Assembly (NCBI GenBank): GCA_947500135.1
Contig: CANMQX010000005.1
Coordinates: forward strand, 1-64,000
Length of the DNA: 64,000 nucleotides
Direction: 5' to 3'
Origin: an uncultured Paracoccaceae bacterium
GTDB taxonomy: Bacteria; Pseudomonadota; Alphaproteobacteria; Rhodobacterales; Rhodobacteraceae
Part shown: piece by piece, positions 1 to 7,983 of the stretch
How positions within the stretch are numbered: position 1 is the stretch's first letter
How the letters are laid out: every line of letters begins with the position of its first letter
Translations under genes and position numbers: made by a program
Notes under the pieces: generated by a model
Database searches by the model: none
What the model saw: only the letters and a program-made list of their open reading frames with translations
What the model was told of the DNA's origin: nothing

Positions 1-77
1 ATCACGCCCCAAGGCGCGCCAACAACTGGCCGACTTTTGCTCCGCCCCAATGGCAGACTTTTACGCCGCCGTTGACA
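1..77 (-). mobile_element. Probable IS21-family insertion sequence end (partial)
   Basis: Two similar units of about 24 bases lie side by side at 27-50 and 51-74. Each begins TGGC, then C or A, then GACTTTT, followed by a CCGCC-rich tail. The block ends in TTGACA at 77, so on the minus strand it opens with TG. Terminal TG/CA and repeated units near the ends are known for IS21-type elements. The transposase genes would lie outside the window. The integrase frame next to it loses family resemblance at this border, which fits an insertion. Family assignment is from memory of such ends, not a search. Confidence 0.45.
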
Positions 78-139
78 TTCTCGGTCCCGGACTTTGCAGG
101 TGATAACTTGTTGGCGAAGGTCTCTGTTAGCTTTGGCAT
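78..139 (-). pseudogene. Truncated tyrosine integrase, N-terminus only
   Basis: An ATG at 139 opens a frame reading MPKLTETFANKLSPAKSGTE, the usual opening of site-specific tyrosine recombinases of the phage/island integrase type (KLT..., then a Leu-rich basic stretch). About 20 codons later the frame enters the repeated IS-like block and stops at 2-4 after 45 residues in all. The core-binding and catalytic domains are absent from this frame. It is therefore a remnant, best explained by insertion at about position 77. The start lies 120 bases from a split tRNA gene, as expected for an integrase beside its attachment site. Confidence 0.55.
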
Positions 140-177
140 TTTGTCGGTTTTTTGTCGGAAACTACATGATACTAGGT

Positions 178-245
178 GCAACCACACGCGGCTACATGCA
201 ACATATTCTGAAATGAAACTCTTAGCAAGGGCACGCAACCACACG
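178..245 (-). repeat. Paired 11-bp direct repeats, candidate integrase arm sites
   Basis: The sequence GCAACCACACG occurs at 178-188 and again at 235-245, in the same orientation and 57 bases apart, between the integrase start and the tRNA half. Short direct repeats flanking a crossover site are what arm-type binding sites of tyrosine integrases look like. The binding role is inferred from position and copy number only. Confidence 0.4.
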
Positions 246-261
246 AAACTCAGAACGTTTC

Positions 262-299
262 CTTGGAAGGCTGAGGTCTTACCATTACACAACGCCCGC
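262..299 (-). tRNA. 5' half of tRNA-Gly(UCC), split in the anticodon arm
   Basis: On the minus strand the gene starts GCGGGCG at 299, runs through a D-arm (GTGTAATGGTAAGAC), the 5' anticodon stem CTCAG and the loop CTTCCAA with anticodon TCC. This matches the known start of bacterial tRNA-Gly(UCC). After the loop the sequence becomes GGAAACGTTC and no T-arm (GGTTCGA...CCC) or acceptor 3' strand follows in the next 120 bases. The break falls in the anticodon loop/stem, a crossover point used by some integrases. This copy cannot give a working tRNA. An intact copy should exist elsewhere, for example at the other end of the element. Confidence 0.7.
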
Positions 300-312
300 G
301 TCTCTGCTGGGG

Positions 313-341
313 TACGTATTTGACCTGATCAGCGACGTCAA
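313..341 (-). promoter_or_regulatory. Promoter of the split tRNA-Gly gene
   Basis: Reading the minus strand, TTGACG (341-336) is followed by a 17-base spacer and TACGTA (318-313), 13 bases before the tRNA 5' end. Both boxes and the spacing are near the sigma-70 consensus. With the tRNA broken, transcription from here would run into the attachment region and the integrase remnant. Confidence 0.55.
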
Positions 342-418
342 GAAGCACATGCCGGGGAAACCGCGACAAGGCGGGGTTGAGCTGCGATGTGTGGGGGCGT
401 TATTTGGCTTGCCCAATC

Positions 419-1102
419 TCAGGTGCGTAACTTGCCTTCGAAAAAACGCACAATCTGATCGGCGAACGCGTCACTGGTCAACGGCGTCTGCGCCCGCATT
501 TCAGCATCGCTGCGAATGTCAGTAGGCAACACCTGTCCGCGCGTTGCAAGAAGGTCCTTCAGAAATCCGGCGGTAAATTCGGGATGCGATTGGATCGTAA
601 ACGCCTTTTGCCCATACAAAAGCATCGCATTTTCGCAAAAATCGGAACTGGCCACGACCTGCGCATCCGCAGGGCGTTCCACAACCTGATCCTGATGCCA
701 CGCGATAATGCTCTGATCGCCAAACATCTCGGACCGGTAGGATTGCGGCCCAACGGACCAGCCCCCTGCATATTTTTCCACTTTGCCGCCTAGTGCCTGC
801 GCCAGGATCTGATGCCCAAAACAGATTCCCACAATCGGAACAGCCGCGTCATATGCATCGCGCAAAAACGCCTCTAACGGAGGGATCCAAGGGTGATCTT
901 CATAAGCGCCAAAGCGGGACCCGGTGATCAACCATCCATCCGCCGCGTCCGGGCTGTCAGGAAAAACGCCGTCCAATACCGGATAGCTCTCAAACGCGAA
1001 ACCACGGTCGGCCAGATAGTTGATGAAAAACTGATCGTAATCGCCATGCTGCTGCACGGTCTGTTCCGGCGCACGTCCGGTCTGGAGAATCCCGATCTTC
1101 AT
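419..1102 (-). CDS. Class I glutamine amidotransferase-like protein
   Basis: A 227-residue cytosolic protein of the GATase1 fold. The nucleophile motif GICFGHQ lies near residue 95 and the HPE of the catalytic His-Glu pair near 170, so the triad appears complete. It ends an operon with a gamma-glutamylpolyamine synthetase-like and an FAD oxidase gene. That context suggests it releases the gamma-glutamyl group in polyamine breakdown, as PuuD does. However, its nucleophile loop is of the GMP-synthase amidotransferase type (Cys-Phe-Gly-His) rather than the PuuD type, so the substrate is inference. ATG 1102 is chosen; a TTG at 1111 that overlaps the upstream stop is the alternative. Confidence 0.75.
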   Translation of the reverse strand: MKIGILQTGRAPEQTVQQHGDYDQFFINYLADRGFAFESYPVLDGVFPDSPDAADGWLITGSRFGAYEDHPWIPPLEAFLRDAYDAAVPIVGICFGHQILAQALGGKVEKYAGGWSVGPQSYRSEMFGDQSIIAWHQDQVVERPADAQVVASSDFCENAMLLYGQKAFTIQSHPEFTAGFLKDLLATRGQVLPTDIRSDAEMRAQTPLTSDAFADQIVRFFEGKLRT

Positions 1103-1107
1103 TTTCT

Positions 1108-2418
1108 TCAACGCGCCAATTTGTCTTTCACCTCATAATACCATGATCCGATCACCGAATAGGGCACGCGGAACATGCGGCCACCTGGGAAGGGAATCCA
1201 TGGCACCTTTTCGAATACATCAAAGCGGGACATGTCGCCATCAATCGCTTCGGACAATATCCGTCCGAATGTATGCGACCCTGTCACCCCGTGGCCGGAA
1301 TACCCATGCGCAAAATAAGTGTTATCATTCAGCCGCCCCAGTTGCGGCACACGGCTAAAGGAAAGCGCAAAATTCCCGCTCCAGGCGTAGTCGATGCCAA
1401 CATTACGCAGCGCGGGGAAAACCCGGTCAAGGTTCTTGCGCAGCTTGGCTTCGATATCTTTGGGATCAGCGCCACCATAGACCGTACCGCCCCCAAACAG
1501 CAGGCGTTTGTCAGCGGACAGGCGGAAGTAGTCCAAAATGTACCGCACATCTTCGACACAGGTATCGGTGGGCAGTAAGGTCTGCGCCTGCGCATCTGAA
1601 AGCGGTTCGGTCGCCATGATCTGCGTCGATACGGGCATCACACGATGGGTCAGTTTCGGCACAACGTGACCCAGATAGGCATTACCGCATAAAACCAGCT
1701 TCTTGCAGGTAATCGTGCCTTGATCGGTATGGATCACAGGTCGGGCGGCTGCATGATCCACCTTGCGCACCACGGAGCCTTCAAAGATTGTGCCGCCATT
1801 TTTCTCAAACGCGGCGGCCTCACCCAGTGCCAGATTCAGCGGGTGCATATGGCCACCCGCATGGTCGATCATGCCGCCCACATAGGCATCAGTGCCGACG
1901 TAGTCGCGGATCTTGTTGGGTCCAACCATTTCCTGTGTCTCGATGCCATATCCACGCCAAAGCGCCAGCCGGTCCTCAAGTTCGCGCATATGGGCGCTAG
2001 TATAGGCGGTAAACAGGTTTGTCGGCTTCAGGTCACATTGGATATCATAGATCTTGACCCGGTCGCGAATGATATCGGCACCTTCCATGACAAGGCCAGC
2101 GACGAAATTGGCAGTATCCTGACCGTAACGCCGTTTGATCGTCTGCAAGGACGCATTCAACCCATTGACGATTTGACCACCGTTGCGGCCAGACGCGCCC
2201 CATCCAATCTGTGCGCCTTCGACCAGCGCGACATTATAGTTTTTCTCGGCCAGATGCAGGGCGGTAGACAGGCCTGAATAACCCGCACCAACAACGCAAA
2301 TGTCGAACGACTGATCGCCATGCAGCGACGGGCGCGTGGGCTGCGGATTGGCAGAGGCGGCATAGTAACTGCCCGTATGCGCGCCGGTTCCGGCATAACT
2401 GTCAGCACGACCACCCAT
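1108..2418 (-). CDS. FAD-dependent oxidoreductase, PuuB-like (copy 1)
   Basis: A 436-residue flavoenzyme of the DAO/glycine oxidase fold. The dinucleotide-binding motif VVGAGYSGLSTALHLAEK sits near residues 43-60, followed by the GASGRNGGQ loop typical of PuuB and related amine oxidases. By family it would oxidise a gamma-glutamylated polyamine or another secondary amine to an aldehyde with oxygen as acceptor. Its ATG overlaps the stop of the glutamine synthetase-like gene (TGATG), so translation is likely coupled. A paralogue lies at 4519-5820 beside a second synthetase, and the two pairs probably prefer different amines. Confidence 0.8.
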   Translation of the reverse strand: MGGRADSYAGTGAHTGSYYAASANPQPTRPSLHGDQSFDICVVGAGYSGLSTALHLAEKNYNVALVEGAQIGWGASGRNGGQIVNGLNASLQTIKRRYGQDTANFVAGLVMEGADIIRDRVKIYDIQCDLKPTNLFTAYTSAHMRELEDRLALWRGYGIETQEMVGPNKIRDYVGTDAYVGGMIDHAGGHMHPLNLALGEAAAFEKNGGTIFEGSVVRKVDHAAARPVIHTDQGTITCKKLVLCGNAYLGHVVPKLTHRVMPVSTQIMATEPLSDAQAQTLLPTDTCVEDVRYILDYFRLSADKRLLFGGGTVYGGADPKDIEAKLRKNLDRVFPALRNVGIDYAWSGNFALSFSRVPQLGRLNDNTYFAHGYSGHGVTGSHTFGRILSEAIDGDMSRFDVFEKVPWIPFPGGRMFRVPYSVIGSWYYEVKDKLAR

Positions 2419-3737
2419 CAGATATGCTCCGCATAAGTCAGATGTTCAAACGGGGTCACGTCCTGAAGGAAACGGGCGATTTCCTGACGTTTGGCCAGCA
2501 CCAACAAATCGCAAAGGGCGTCAGGAAGTATCTGACGGGTCAGTTCGCCAGCCGCGAAAGCGGTGACCGCTGCGGCCCAGTCGGTTGGTAGTTGCGGGGC
2601 ATCTGACGCATAGGAATTGCCATTGATGGGGGGCGGTGGGGCATCCCCGTTTTCGATCCCAACCAAAGCGGCACCCAGAACAGCTGCGAGAACCAGATAG
2701 GGGTTCGCATCGGCTCCGGCCACCCGATGTTCGATCCTGCGCGCCGCGTGCGGACCACCTGGAATACGGACCGCCGCCGTCCGGTTCTCATAACCCCAGG
2801 AAATTGCGGTGGGCGCATGCGAATCTGGGCTAAGACGGCGATAGCTGTTAAAATGCGGGGCAAAGATCAGCGCCGTTTGGGGCATCGCCTCCAACAGGCC
2901 CGCAACCGCATGTTTCAAAACACCCGACCCTTCATCCGTGCCATTATCAAACACATTCTGGCCCGACGCATCGAGAAGGGAAAAATGCACATGCAAACCA
3001 CTACCCGCCGCATCACCATGCGGTTTGGCCATAAAATTTGCGGCAAACCCGTGTTTCTGGGCAAAGCCCTTGACGATCGTCTTGAACAAGATCGCATCAT
3101 CCGCGGCCAAAAGCGCATCGTTACGGTGCAACAGGTTCACTTCGAATTGACCACGACCACATTCCGAAATGGCGGCATCGGCAGGAATGCCATTGGCGGC
3201 ACAGGCCGCATAAATATCGTCCAGCAACGGGGTGACGGTATTCAGTTGCTGCAATGACAGGACGCCTTCGACCGAAAACCGATGATCATCCGGCGATAAT
3301 GGGCTCAGATAGAATTCCAGTTCGGTTGCAACAACCGGGGTCAGGTCGCGGGCATGAAAGCGTTCCAAAACCCGCGCAAGAGCCTGACGCGGGTCAAATG
3401 GGCTTGGCGCGCCGGTTTCGTCAAACATCCAGACGGGGACAAGGCCGGCCTGTGATCCCAACCATGGGGTGGCCATCACCTCATCACGGATCGGGCGGCA
3501 GATACCATCGCCATCGCCCTTCTCGAAAATCAAGGCATTGCCTTCAACATCACGTCCCCAGATATCAACAGCAGACGCTGAAAACGGCATGCGAATTCCC
3601 CCGCCCAGCGCTTTTTCCGCCTGCCCGCCCGGGATGCGTTTACCGCGTGCAACGCCATTCAAATCGGTCAGCATGATCTGGATCGATGTCAGCTCATCTG
3701 GTGCAGGTGCAGAATACGCCATCGGCGGGTTATCCAT
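2418..3737 (-). CDS. Glutamine synthetase family protein, PuuA-like (copy 1)
   Basis: A 439-residue member of the glutamine synthetase fold, close in layout to gamma-glutamylputrescine synthetase. Visible landmarks are the metal-binding ELEFYL (about 140), ECGRGQFEVNLLHR (about 210), GSGLHVHFSL (about 265), NSYRRL (about 320) and ENRTAAVRIPGG (about 345). It would use ATP to join glutamate to a polyamine. It is followed by coupled oxidase and amidotransferase genes. The start ATG (3737) stands directly next to an ATGTGATATCATT repeat with no clear ribosome site, so the message may be almost leaderless; ATG 3722 is an alternative. Confidence 0.8.
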   Translation of the reverse strand: MDNPPMAYSAPAPDELTSIQIMLTDLNGVARGKRIPGGQAEKALGGGIRMPFSASAVDIWGRDVEGNALIFEKGDGDGICRPIRDEVMATPWLGSQAGLVPVWMFDETGAPSPFDPRQALARVLERFHARDLTPVVATELEFYLSPLSPDDHRFSVEGVLSLQQLNTVTPLLDDIYAACAANGIPADAAISECGRGQFEVNLLHRNDALLAADDAILFKTIVKGFAQKHGFAANFMAKPHGDAAGSGLHVHFSLLDASGQNVFDNGTDEGSGVLKHAVAGLLEAMPQTALIFAPHFNSYRRLSPDSHAPTAISWGYENRTAAVRIPGGPHAARRIEHRVAGADANPYLVLAAVLGAALVGIENGDAPPPPINGNSYASDAPQLPTDWAAAVTAFAAGELTRQILPDALCDLLVLAKRQEIARFLQDVTPFEHLTYAEHI

Positions 3738-3738
3738 A

Positions 3739-3771
3739 ATGTGATATCATTCATATCGATGTGATAACATT
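3739..3771. promoter_or_regulatory. Tandem operator-like repeats between puuA-like and gntR genes
   Basis: ATGTGATATCATT (3739-3751) and ATGTGATAACATT (3759-3771) are near-identical and 20 bases apart, about two helical turns. Each contains a small palindrome (TGATATCA, imperfect in the second). They lie in the divergent control region between the synthetase (minus) and a GntR regulator (plus), so they are candidate binding sites for that regulator. The role is inferred. Confidence 0.5.
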
Positions 3772-3856
3772 ATTGACCAAAGTCAAGTTATCATTTAGCA
3801 ATCTGGTTCGTAACAATCCGGCCTTTCAGATGATGTATGACATCCCAGAACTTGAG

Positions 3857-4522
3857 ATGACGGCTGACGTCACAAGCCAGGAACACGCCTATCAGCGGCT
3901 GCGCCACGCGATCCTTGTCGGGGCGATTCCGACCGGGGTGACCCTAACAATGCGTGGATTGGCCGACAAACTAGACATCGGCCTGACCCCGATCCGCGAA
4001 GCATTGCGGCGGCTGAGTTCTGAAGCGGCCATTCAGATGCAGGACAACCGGCGCATGCTGGTGCCCACAATGACCGCGGGCCGCTTTGACGATTTGATTG
4101 CGACGCGGATCGCATTGGAAACTCACGCAGCAAAGCGCGCTTTACCCTATGTTTCCAACATCTTAATCGATGATTTGCGGGCAATAGATGCACAGATGGA
4201 CGCCGCACTAACCGCAGATGACTATGATGCGCTGACCGTGCTGAACCAAGCGTTTCACAGTCAGCTCTACTGCGCAAACCCAAACCAGACATCCATGTCA
4301 CTGGTTGAAAGTGTATGGCTGCAACTGGGCCCGTTTCAACGTGAAGTCATCACAGCGCTTGAAACATTTTACGTTGTTGACCGGCACAAGGAAATTCTGA
4401 CAGCGCTGAAAACCCGTGACGAAACAGCCTTGGCCGCCGCCATCCAACACGACATCGAAGATGGCGTCGGCTCCGCAGGCAAAGATGCCATCGCATCACG
4501 GTCAAAGGCAAAAATGGCCTAA
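3857..4522 (+). CDS. GntR family transcriptional regulator, FCD type (1)
   Basis: A 221-residue regulator with an N-terminal winged helix-turn-helix (AYQRLRHAILVGAIPTG, then GLTPIREALRRL around residue 50) and an all-helical FCD ligand-binding domain from about residue 85. It is divergent from the first synthetase-oxidase-amidotransferase operon and presumably senses a polyamine or a degradation product. An upstream GTG (3761) falls inside the operator repeats and would add an unusual 32 residues; ATG 3857 places the helix-turn-helix at the usual distance, though ATG 3830 or 3833 remain possible. Its end overlaps the convergent oxidase gene by four bases. Confidence 0.8.
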   Translation: MTADVTSQEHAYQRLRHAILVGAIPTGVTLTMRGLADKLDIGLTPIREALRRLSSEAAIQMQDNRRMLVPTMTAGRFDDLIATRIALETHAAKRALPYVSNILIDDLRAIDAQMDAALTADDYDALTVLNQAFHSQLYCANPNQTSMSLVESVWLQLGPFQREVITALETFYVVDRHKEILTALKTRDETALAAAIQHDIEDGVGSAGKDAIASRSKAKMA

Positions 4523-5820
4523 AGTTTGTCCCGAAATGAGTACCACAGCATCGCAAGGATAAGCAGCGGATGTTGAAAACCCTTCCCGCCCGGAAAACGC
4601 GGCGTTGGAATTTGCGACATCACATCGAACCGTTCGGCCTGCCCTGCAATCGCCTCCGCTGCGATCTGCCCCGATAACGTGCCCAATGCGACCCCCTGCC
4701 CGGAAAACCCGGACATGCTTAGGATGTTACCGCCATAACGGACAAAATGCGGCAGGCGGTTCATAGTGATACCAAGTGTCCCGCCCCAAGCATAATCCAC
4801 TTTCACGTCGGCCAGTTGCGGGTAAATTTCGGCCAATGCCGGGCGCACCTTGCCTTCGATATCTTTGGGAAAGCGGTAGCCATAGCTCTCCGTGCCGCCA
4901 AACAGCAGTCGATGGTCATCACTAAAGCGAAAATAATTCACCACGAACTTGGAATCGGCGACAGCGACATTCCCCCGCAAAATGGCTTCCTGTGCGTCGG
5001 GGGGCATGGGCGCGGTCGCAACAATGAAATTGTTGATCGGCATAACGCGGCGGGTGACGTCATCGTGCAGATCCCCAACATAGCCGTTACACGCTAAGAC
5101 CAGATGATCTGCCGTGATCTTAGCCTGATTGGTATGCACAACCGGCTTTTGACTATCCGTGATGCGGGTAACCCGCGACCCCTCGTGCAGTTTTGCGCCT
5201 TCAGCTTCGGCCATCCGCCCAAGCCCCAGCGCCAGTTGCAACGGGTCGATATGGCCCGAACGGGTGTCCAATGTCCCGCCGTGGTAGGCGGGCGACGCCA
5301 CAATCTCTTGCATTTCGGTTTTCGGAACAAAGCGGATGTCGCCGTAATCATAGTCGCGATGCATCTTTTCGACATAAGCTTTGGAATGATCAACAAAGCG
5401 TTCCCTGTGATCGGCATGCAAGATCCCCGGATGAAAATCGGCATGGATCAAATCAGATGTCGACAAATCGCTGACCAACTCGACCGCCTGCGTGCCAATA
5501 TGCCAAAGCGCATGCGCCCGATCCTTGCCGAACATCTGCTCCAGCTCATCCTGATCGCGGCGCTGACCTTGTCCAACCTGACCGCCATTGCGACCTGATG
5601 CACCAAAGCCGATCCTTTGTGCCTCGACCAAGCGGACGTCATAGCCCCGCTGCGCCAGATGCAATGCCGTCGAAAGGCCGGTAAATCCACCGCCCACAAC
5701 GCAAACATCGCATCGGATATCGCCTTGCACCGGCGCGCAGTTTTCCAAGGGCTGCGCATTCGCAGCGTAGTAGGTCCCCGGATAGGCGCCGGGGCTGTCA
5801 TTGATATCCAGAAGGTTCAT
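4519..5820 (-). CDS. FAD-dependent oxidoreductase, PuuB-like (copy 2)
   Basis: A 433-residue DAO-fold flavoenzyme with VVGGGFTGLSTALHLAQRG near residues 38-56 and the GASGRNGGQVGQGQR loop after it. It resembles the copy at 1108-2418 along its whole length. The start MNLLDINDSPG at 5820 is chosen because its ATG overlaps the stop of the synthetase gene (TAATG), the same coupling as in copy 1; an ATG at 5853 would lie inside the synthetase. Expected role: oxidation of gamma-glutamylated polyamine to the aldehyde, producing hydrogen peroxide. Confidence 0.8.
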   Translation of the reverse strand: MNLLDINDSPGAYPGTYYAANAQPLENCAPVQGDIRCDVCVVGGGFTGLSTALHLAQRGYDVRLVEAQRIGFGASGRNGGQVGQGQRRDQDELEQMFGKDRAHALWHIGTQAVELVSDLSTSDLIHADFHPGILHADHRERFVDHSKAYVEKMHRDYDYGDIRFVPKTEMQEIVASPAYHGGTLDTRSGHIDPLQLALGLGRMAEAEGAKLHEGSRVTRITDSQKPVVHTNQAKITADHLVLACNGYVGDLHDDVTRRVMPINNFIVATAPMPPDAQEAILRGNVAVADSKFVVNYFRFSDDHRLLFGGTESYGYRFPKDIEGKVRPALAEIYPQLADVKVDYAWGGTLGITMNRLPHFVRYGGNILSMSGFSGQGVALGTLSGQIAAEAIAGQAERFDVMSQIPTPRFPGGKGFQHPLLILAMLWYSFRDKL

Positions 5821-7208
5821 TAAACGTGCAACAGCAGATGCCGCCGTTCCCATGGTGAGATTTCGCGCTGATATTCCTCGTTTTCGGCCCGTTTGATATC
5901 AAGATAGAGCTTGCAGAATTCAGGCCCCAGCACATCCCAGATCTCGTTCGCTTCTTCGAACAACGCAAGGGCCGCGATCAAGCTGCCCGGCAGGGGGTTA
6001 TCGACTTCAAAAACCTCGTCCACCGCCTCATCGCGCGGGTCAATCTTGTTGCGCATGCCCAAAAGCCCGCAAGCAAGGGACGCGGCAATCGCCAGATAAG
6101 GATTACAATCCATCCCGATCACCCGGTTTTCAACCCGACGGGCGTCAGGGCCAGAATGCGGGATCCGCAAACCCGTGGTCCGATTGTCTGCCGCCCATTC
6201 AAGATTGGCCGGGGCGCTTTGCCCATCAATTGTGATACGACGATAGGAATTCACATAAGGCGCCAACAGCGGGACCGCCTCGTTCAGATATTTCTGCGAT
6301 CCCCCGATGAATTGGTAAAACGCATCCGCAGGCGTCCCATCCTCGTTCGAGAATATGTTTTTTCCGGTTTCTTTGTGGATGATAGATTGATGCAGATGCA
6401 TGGCACTGCCAGGCTCATCACGCATCGGTTTGGCCATAAATGTCGCAAACACCTCATGCTTCAACGCAGCTTCGCGGATGGTCCGTTTGAAGTAAAACAC
6501 CTGATCGGCCAAATTCATCGGGTCGCCATGCTGCAGATTGATCTCAATCTGACCCGCACCGCCTTCCTGAATGACGGTATCGATTTGCAGCCCCTGCTCT
6601 TCAGCAAAATCATAGACCGTGTCGATCACCGGCCCGTATTCATCGACCGCCGCCATGGAATAGACCTGACGACCAAAACCCTTTCGTCCGGTACGACCAA
6701 CAGGCGGTTCTATCGGTTCATTTGGATCAACATTCTGCTTTGTCAGATAGAATTCCAGTTCGGGGGCCACGACCGCCTTCAGGCCAAGCGCATCGTACAA
6801 ATCAAGGACCCGCCGCAACACGGTTCGCGGTGCGATTTCCAACGCACCGCTCTCACGCTCTTTCATGTCACAGATGACCTGCAACGTGGGCACACCGGCC
6901 CATGGTACCGCCGATGCAGTGGATAGATCAGGAACCAACACAACATCCCGTTCCAACCATTGATTAGTGATATCCATGTCCACATATTCACCTGATATCG
7001 TCTGGTAAAAGAGGGAAATAGGCAGAAAATACGTTTCATCCGGCCTGAATTTCCGGGCCAACATCGCCTTGCCACGGGACGTGCCTGCAAGGTCGGGGAT
7101 CACGATTTCCACCTCTTCAACCGCCTGACCGTCAAGATAACTCGCGCAAGCAGCAGGCAGATGGTCCAGCCATGCCTCCGTCGCATTTGTGTGCTTACGT
7201 TTTTTCAT
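5820..7208 (-). CDS. Glutamine synthetase family protein, PuuA-like (copy 2)
   Basis: A 462-residue gamma-glutamylpolyamine synthetase-like enzyme. Landmarks are ELEFYLTKQN (about 155), GGAGQIEINLQHGDP (about 215), GSAMHLHQSI (about 270), NSYRRITIDGQSAP (about 320) and DNRTTGLRIPHSGPDARRV (about 340). It is longer at the N-terminus than copy 1 (a basic MKKRKHTN start) and diverged enough to suggest another substrate. It is the first gene of a two-gene operon with the oxidase at 4519-5820. A TTTGATCAAA palindrome lies 18 bases before the start and is repeated before the polyamine importer, pointing to shared control by the neighbouring GntR. Confidence 0.82.
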   Translation of the reverse strand: MKKRKHTNATEAWLDHLPAACASYLDGQAVEEVEIVIPDLAGTSRGKAMLARKFRPDETYFLPISLFYQTISGEYVDMDITNQWLERDVVLVPDLSTASAVPWAGVPTLQVICDMKERESGALEIAPRTVLRRVLDLYDALGLKAVVAPELEFYLTKQNVDPNEPIEPPVGRTGRKGFGRQVYSMAAVDEYGPVIDTVYDFAEEQGLQIDTVIQEGGAGQIEINLQHGDPMNLADQVFYFKRTIREAALKHEVFATFMAKPMRDEPGSAMHLHQSIIHKETGKNIFSNEDGTPADAFYQFIGGSQKYLNEAVPLLAPYVNSYRRITIDGQSAPANLEWAADNRTTGLRIPHSGPDARRVENRVIGMDCNPYLAIAASLACGLLGMRNKIDPRDEAVDEVFEVDNPLPGSLIAALALFEEANEIWDVLGPEFCKLYLDIKRAENEEYQREISPWERRHLLLHV

Positions 7209-7225
7209 GATATTCGGCTTTCTAA

Positions 7226-7235
7226 TTTGATCAAA
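7226..7235. promoter_or_regulatory. TTTGATCAAA palindrome before puuA-like copy 2
   Basis: A perfect 10-base palindrome in an AT-rich setting (AATTTGATCAAATT at 7224-7237), between the GntR gene end and the synthetase start. The same decamer occurs at 7948-7957 before the importer operon. Candidate operator for the GntR encoded between them. Confidence 0.5.
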
Positions 7236-7245
7236 TTTTTAGCGA

Positions 7246-7884
7246 CTACGGCGCAGAAATAAGCAAACGACTTTGCTCTAGGTCATCCCGCATCGCCTGC
7301 GCAGCTGCGTTTTCGTCGCCGCGACTGAGCGCATCGAGCAATTCACTATGTTTATCTGGCATATTCGCGGTCCCGTAGCGGCCACAGACGATGCGCAGGC
7401 TGGGCCCGATCTGCACCCAAAGCGACCGTGCAGTTTGAAAAAGAACCTGCGATTGCGCGGTATCGTAGATTGCAAAATGAAAGCGGTTATTGCCTTCCAG
7501 ATAAGCCTCTACATCCCCGTGTTCGAGTGCATCATTGATCTGCGTATCGATGTCACGTAGCTGATCAATGATTGGGCCGGTCATATTTTTTGTCGACTGG
7601 CGCGTTAGCTCGGGCTCGACGATCAGCCGCAGGAAATAGATATCATTGATGTCTTTTTCGCTGAGTTCCGGCACGATAATCCGCCGGTTTTCCAGCGACG
7701 TCAGCGCGTGTTCAGCCGTCAATCGCCGCAATGCCTCGCGCACCGGGGTTGTTCCGGCGCCCATCTCTTCAACCAATCCGAAAATGGTCAGCGCCTGACC
7801 CGGCGCGAAACGCCCTAGCAGAATCATCTCTTTCAACCGGCTATAGACGGTTAAATGCTCTGGAATTTTGGCTTCGCTGTTCAT
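7246..7884 (-). CDS. GntR family transcriptional regulator, FCD type (2)
   Basis: A 212-residue regulator: winged helix (VYSRLKEMILLGRFAPGQ, then TTPVREALRRL near residue 50) followed by an FCD domain with FLRLIVEPELTRQS near 90 and histidines suited to metal or ligand binding. It sits between the second synthetase-oxidase pair (same strand) and the importer operon (opposite strand). Palindromes TTTGATCAAA on both sides make it the likely regulator of uptake and breakdown. ATG 7884 (MNSEAKIPE) is preferred over the upstream ATG 7917, which adds an 11-residue tail unlike family members. Confidence 0.8.
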   Translation of the reverse strand: MNSEAKIPEHLTVYSRLKEMILLGRFAPGQALTIFGLVEEMGAGTTPVREALRRLTAEHALTSLENRRIIVPELSEKDINDIYFLRLIVEPELTRQSTKNMTGPIIDQLRDIDTQINDALEHGDVEAYLEGNNRFHFAIYDTAQSQVLFQTARSLWVQIGPSLRIVCGRYGTANMPDKHSELLDALSRGDENAAAQAMRDDLEQSRLLISAP

Positions 7885-7947
7885 TTTCCGCGTAATCAAG
7901 GAGGGTTCGAGGGGCACTCAAGCGAAATTCCTTGCAATTGTCAAAGT

Positions 7948-7957
7948 TTTGATCAAA
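7948..7957. promoter_or_regulatory. TTTGATCAAA palindrome before potF-like gene
   Basis: The decamer TTTGATCAAA lies between the divergent gntR and binding-protein genes, 27 bases before the importer start. It is identical to 7226-7235. Position and identity suggest an operator shared by both transcription units. Confidence 0.5.
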
Positions 7958-7983
7958 TTATTCTTGAAACAGAGGAGCGCTCT

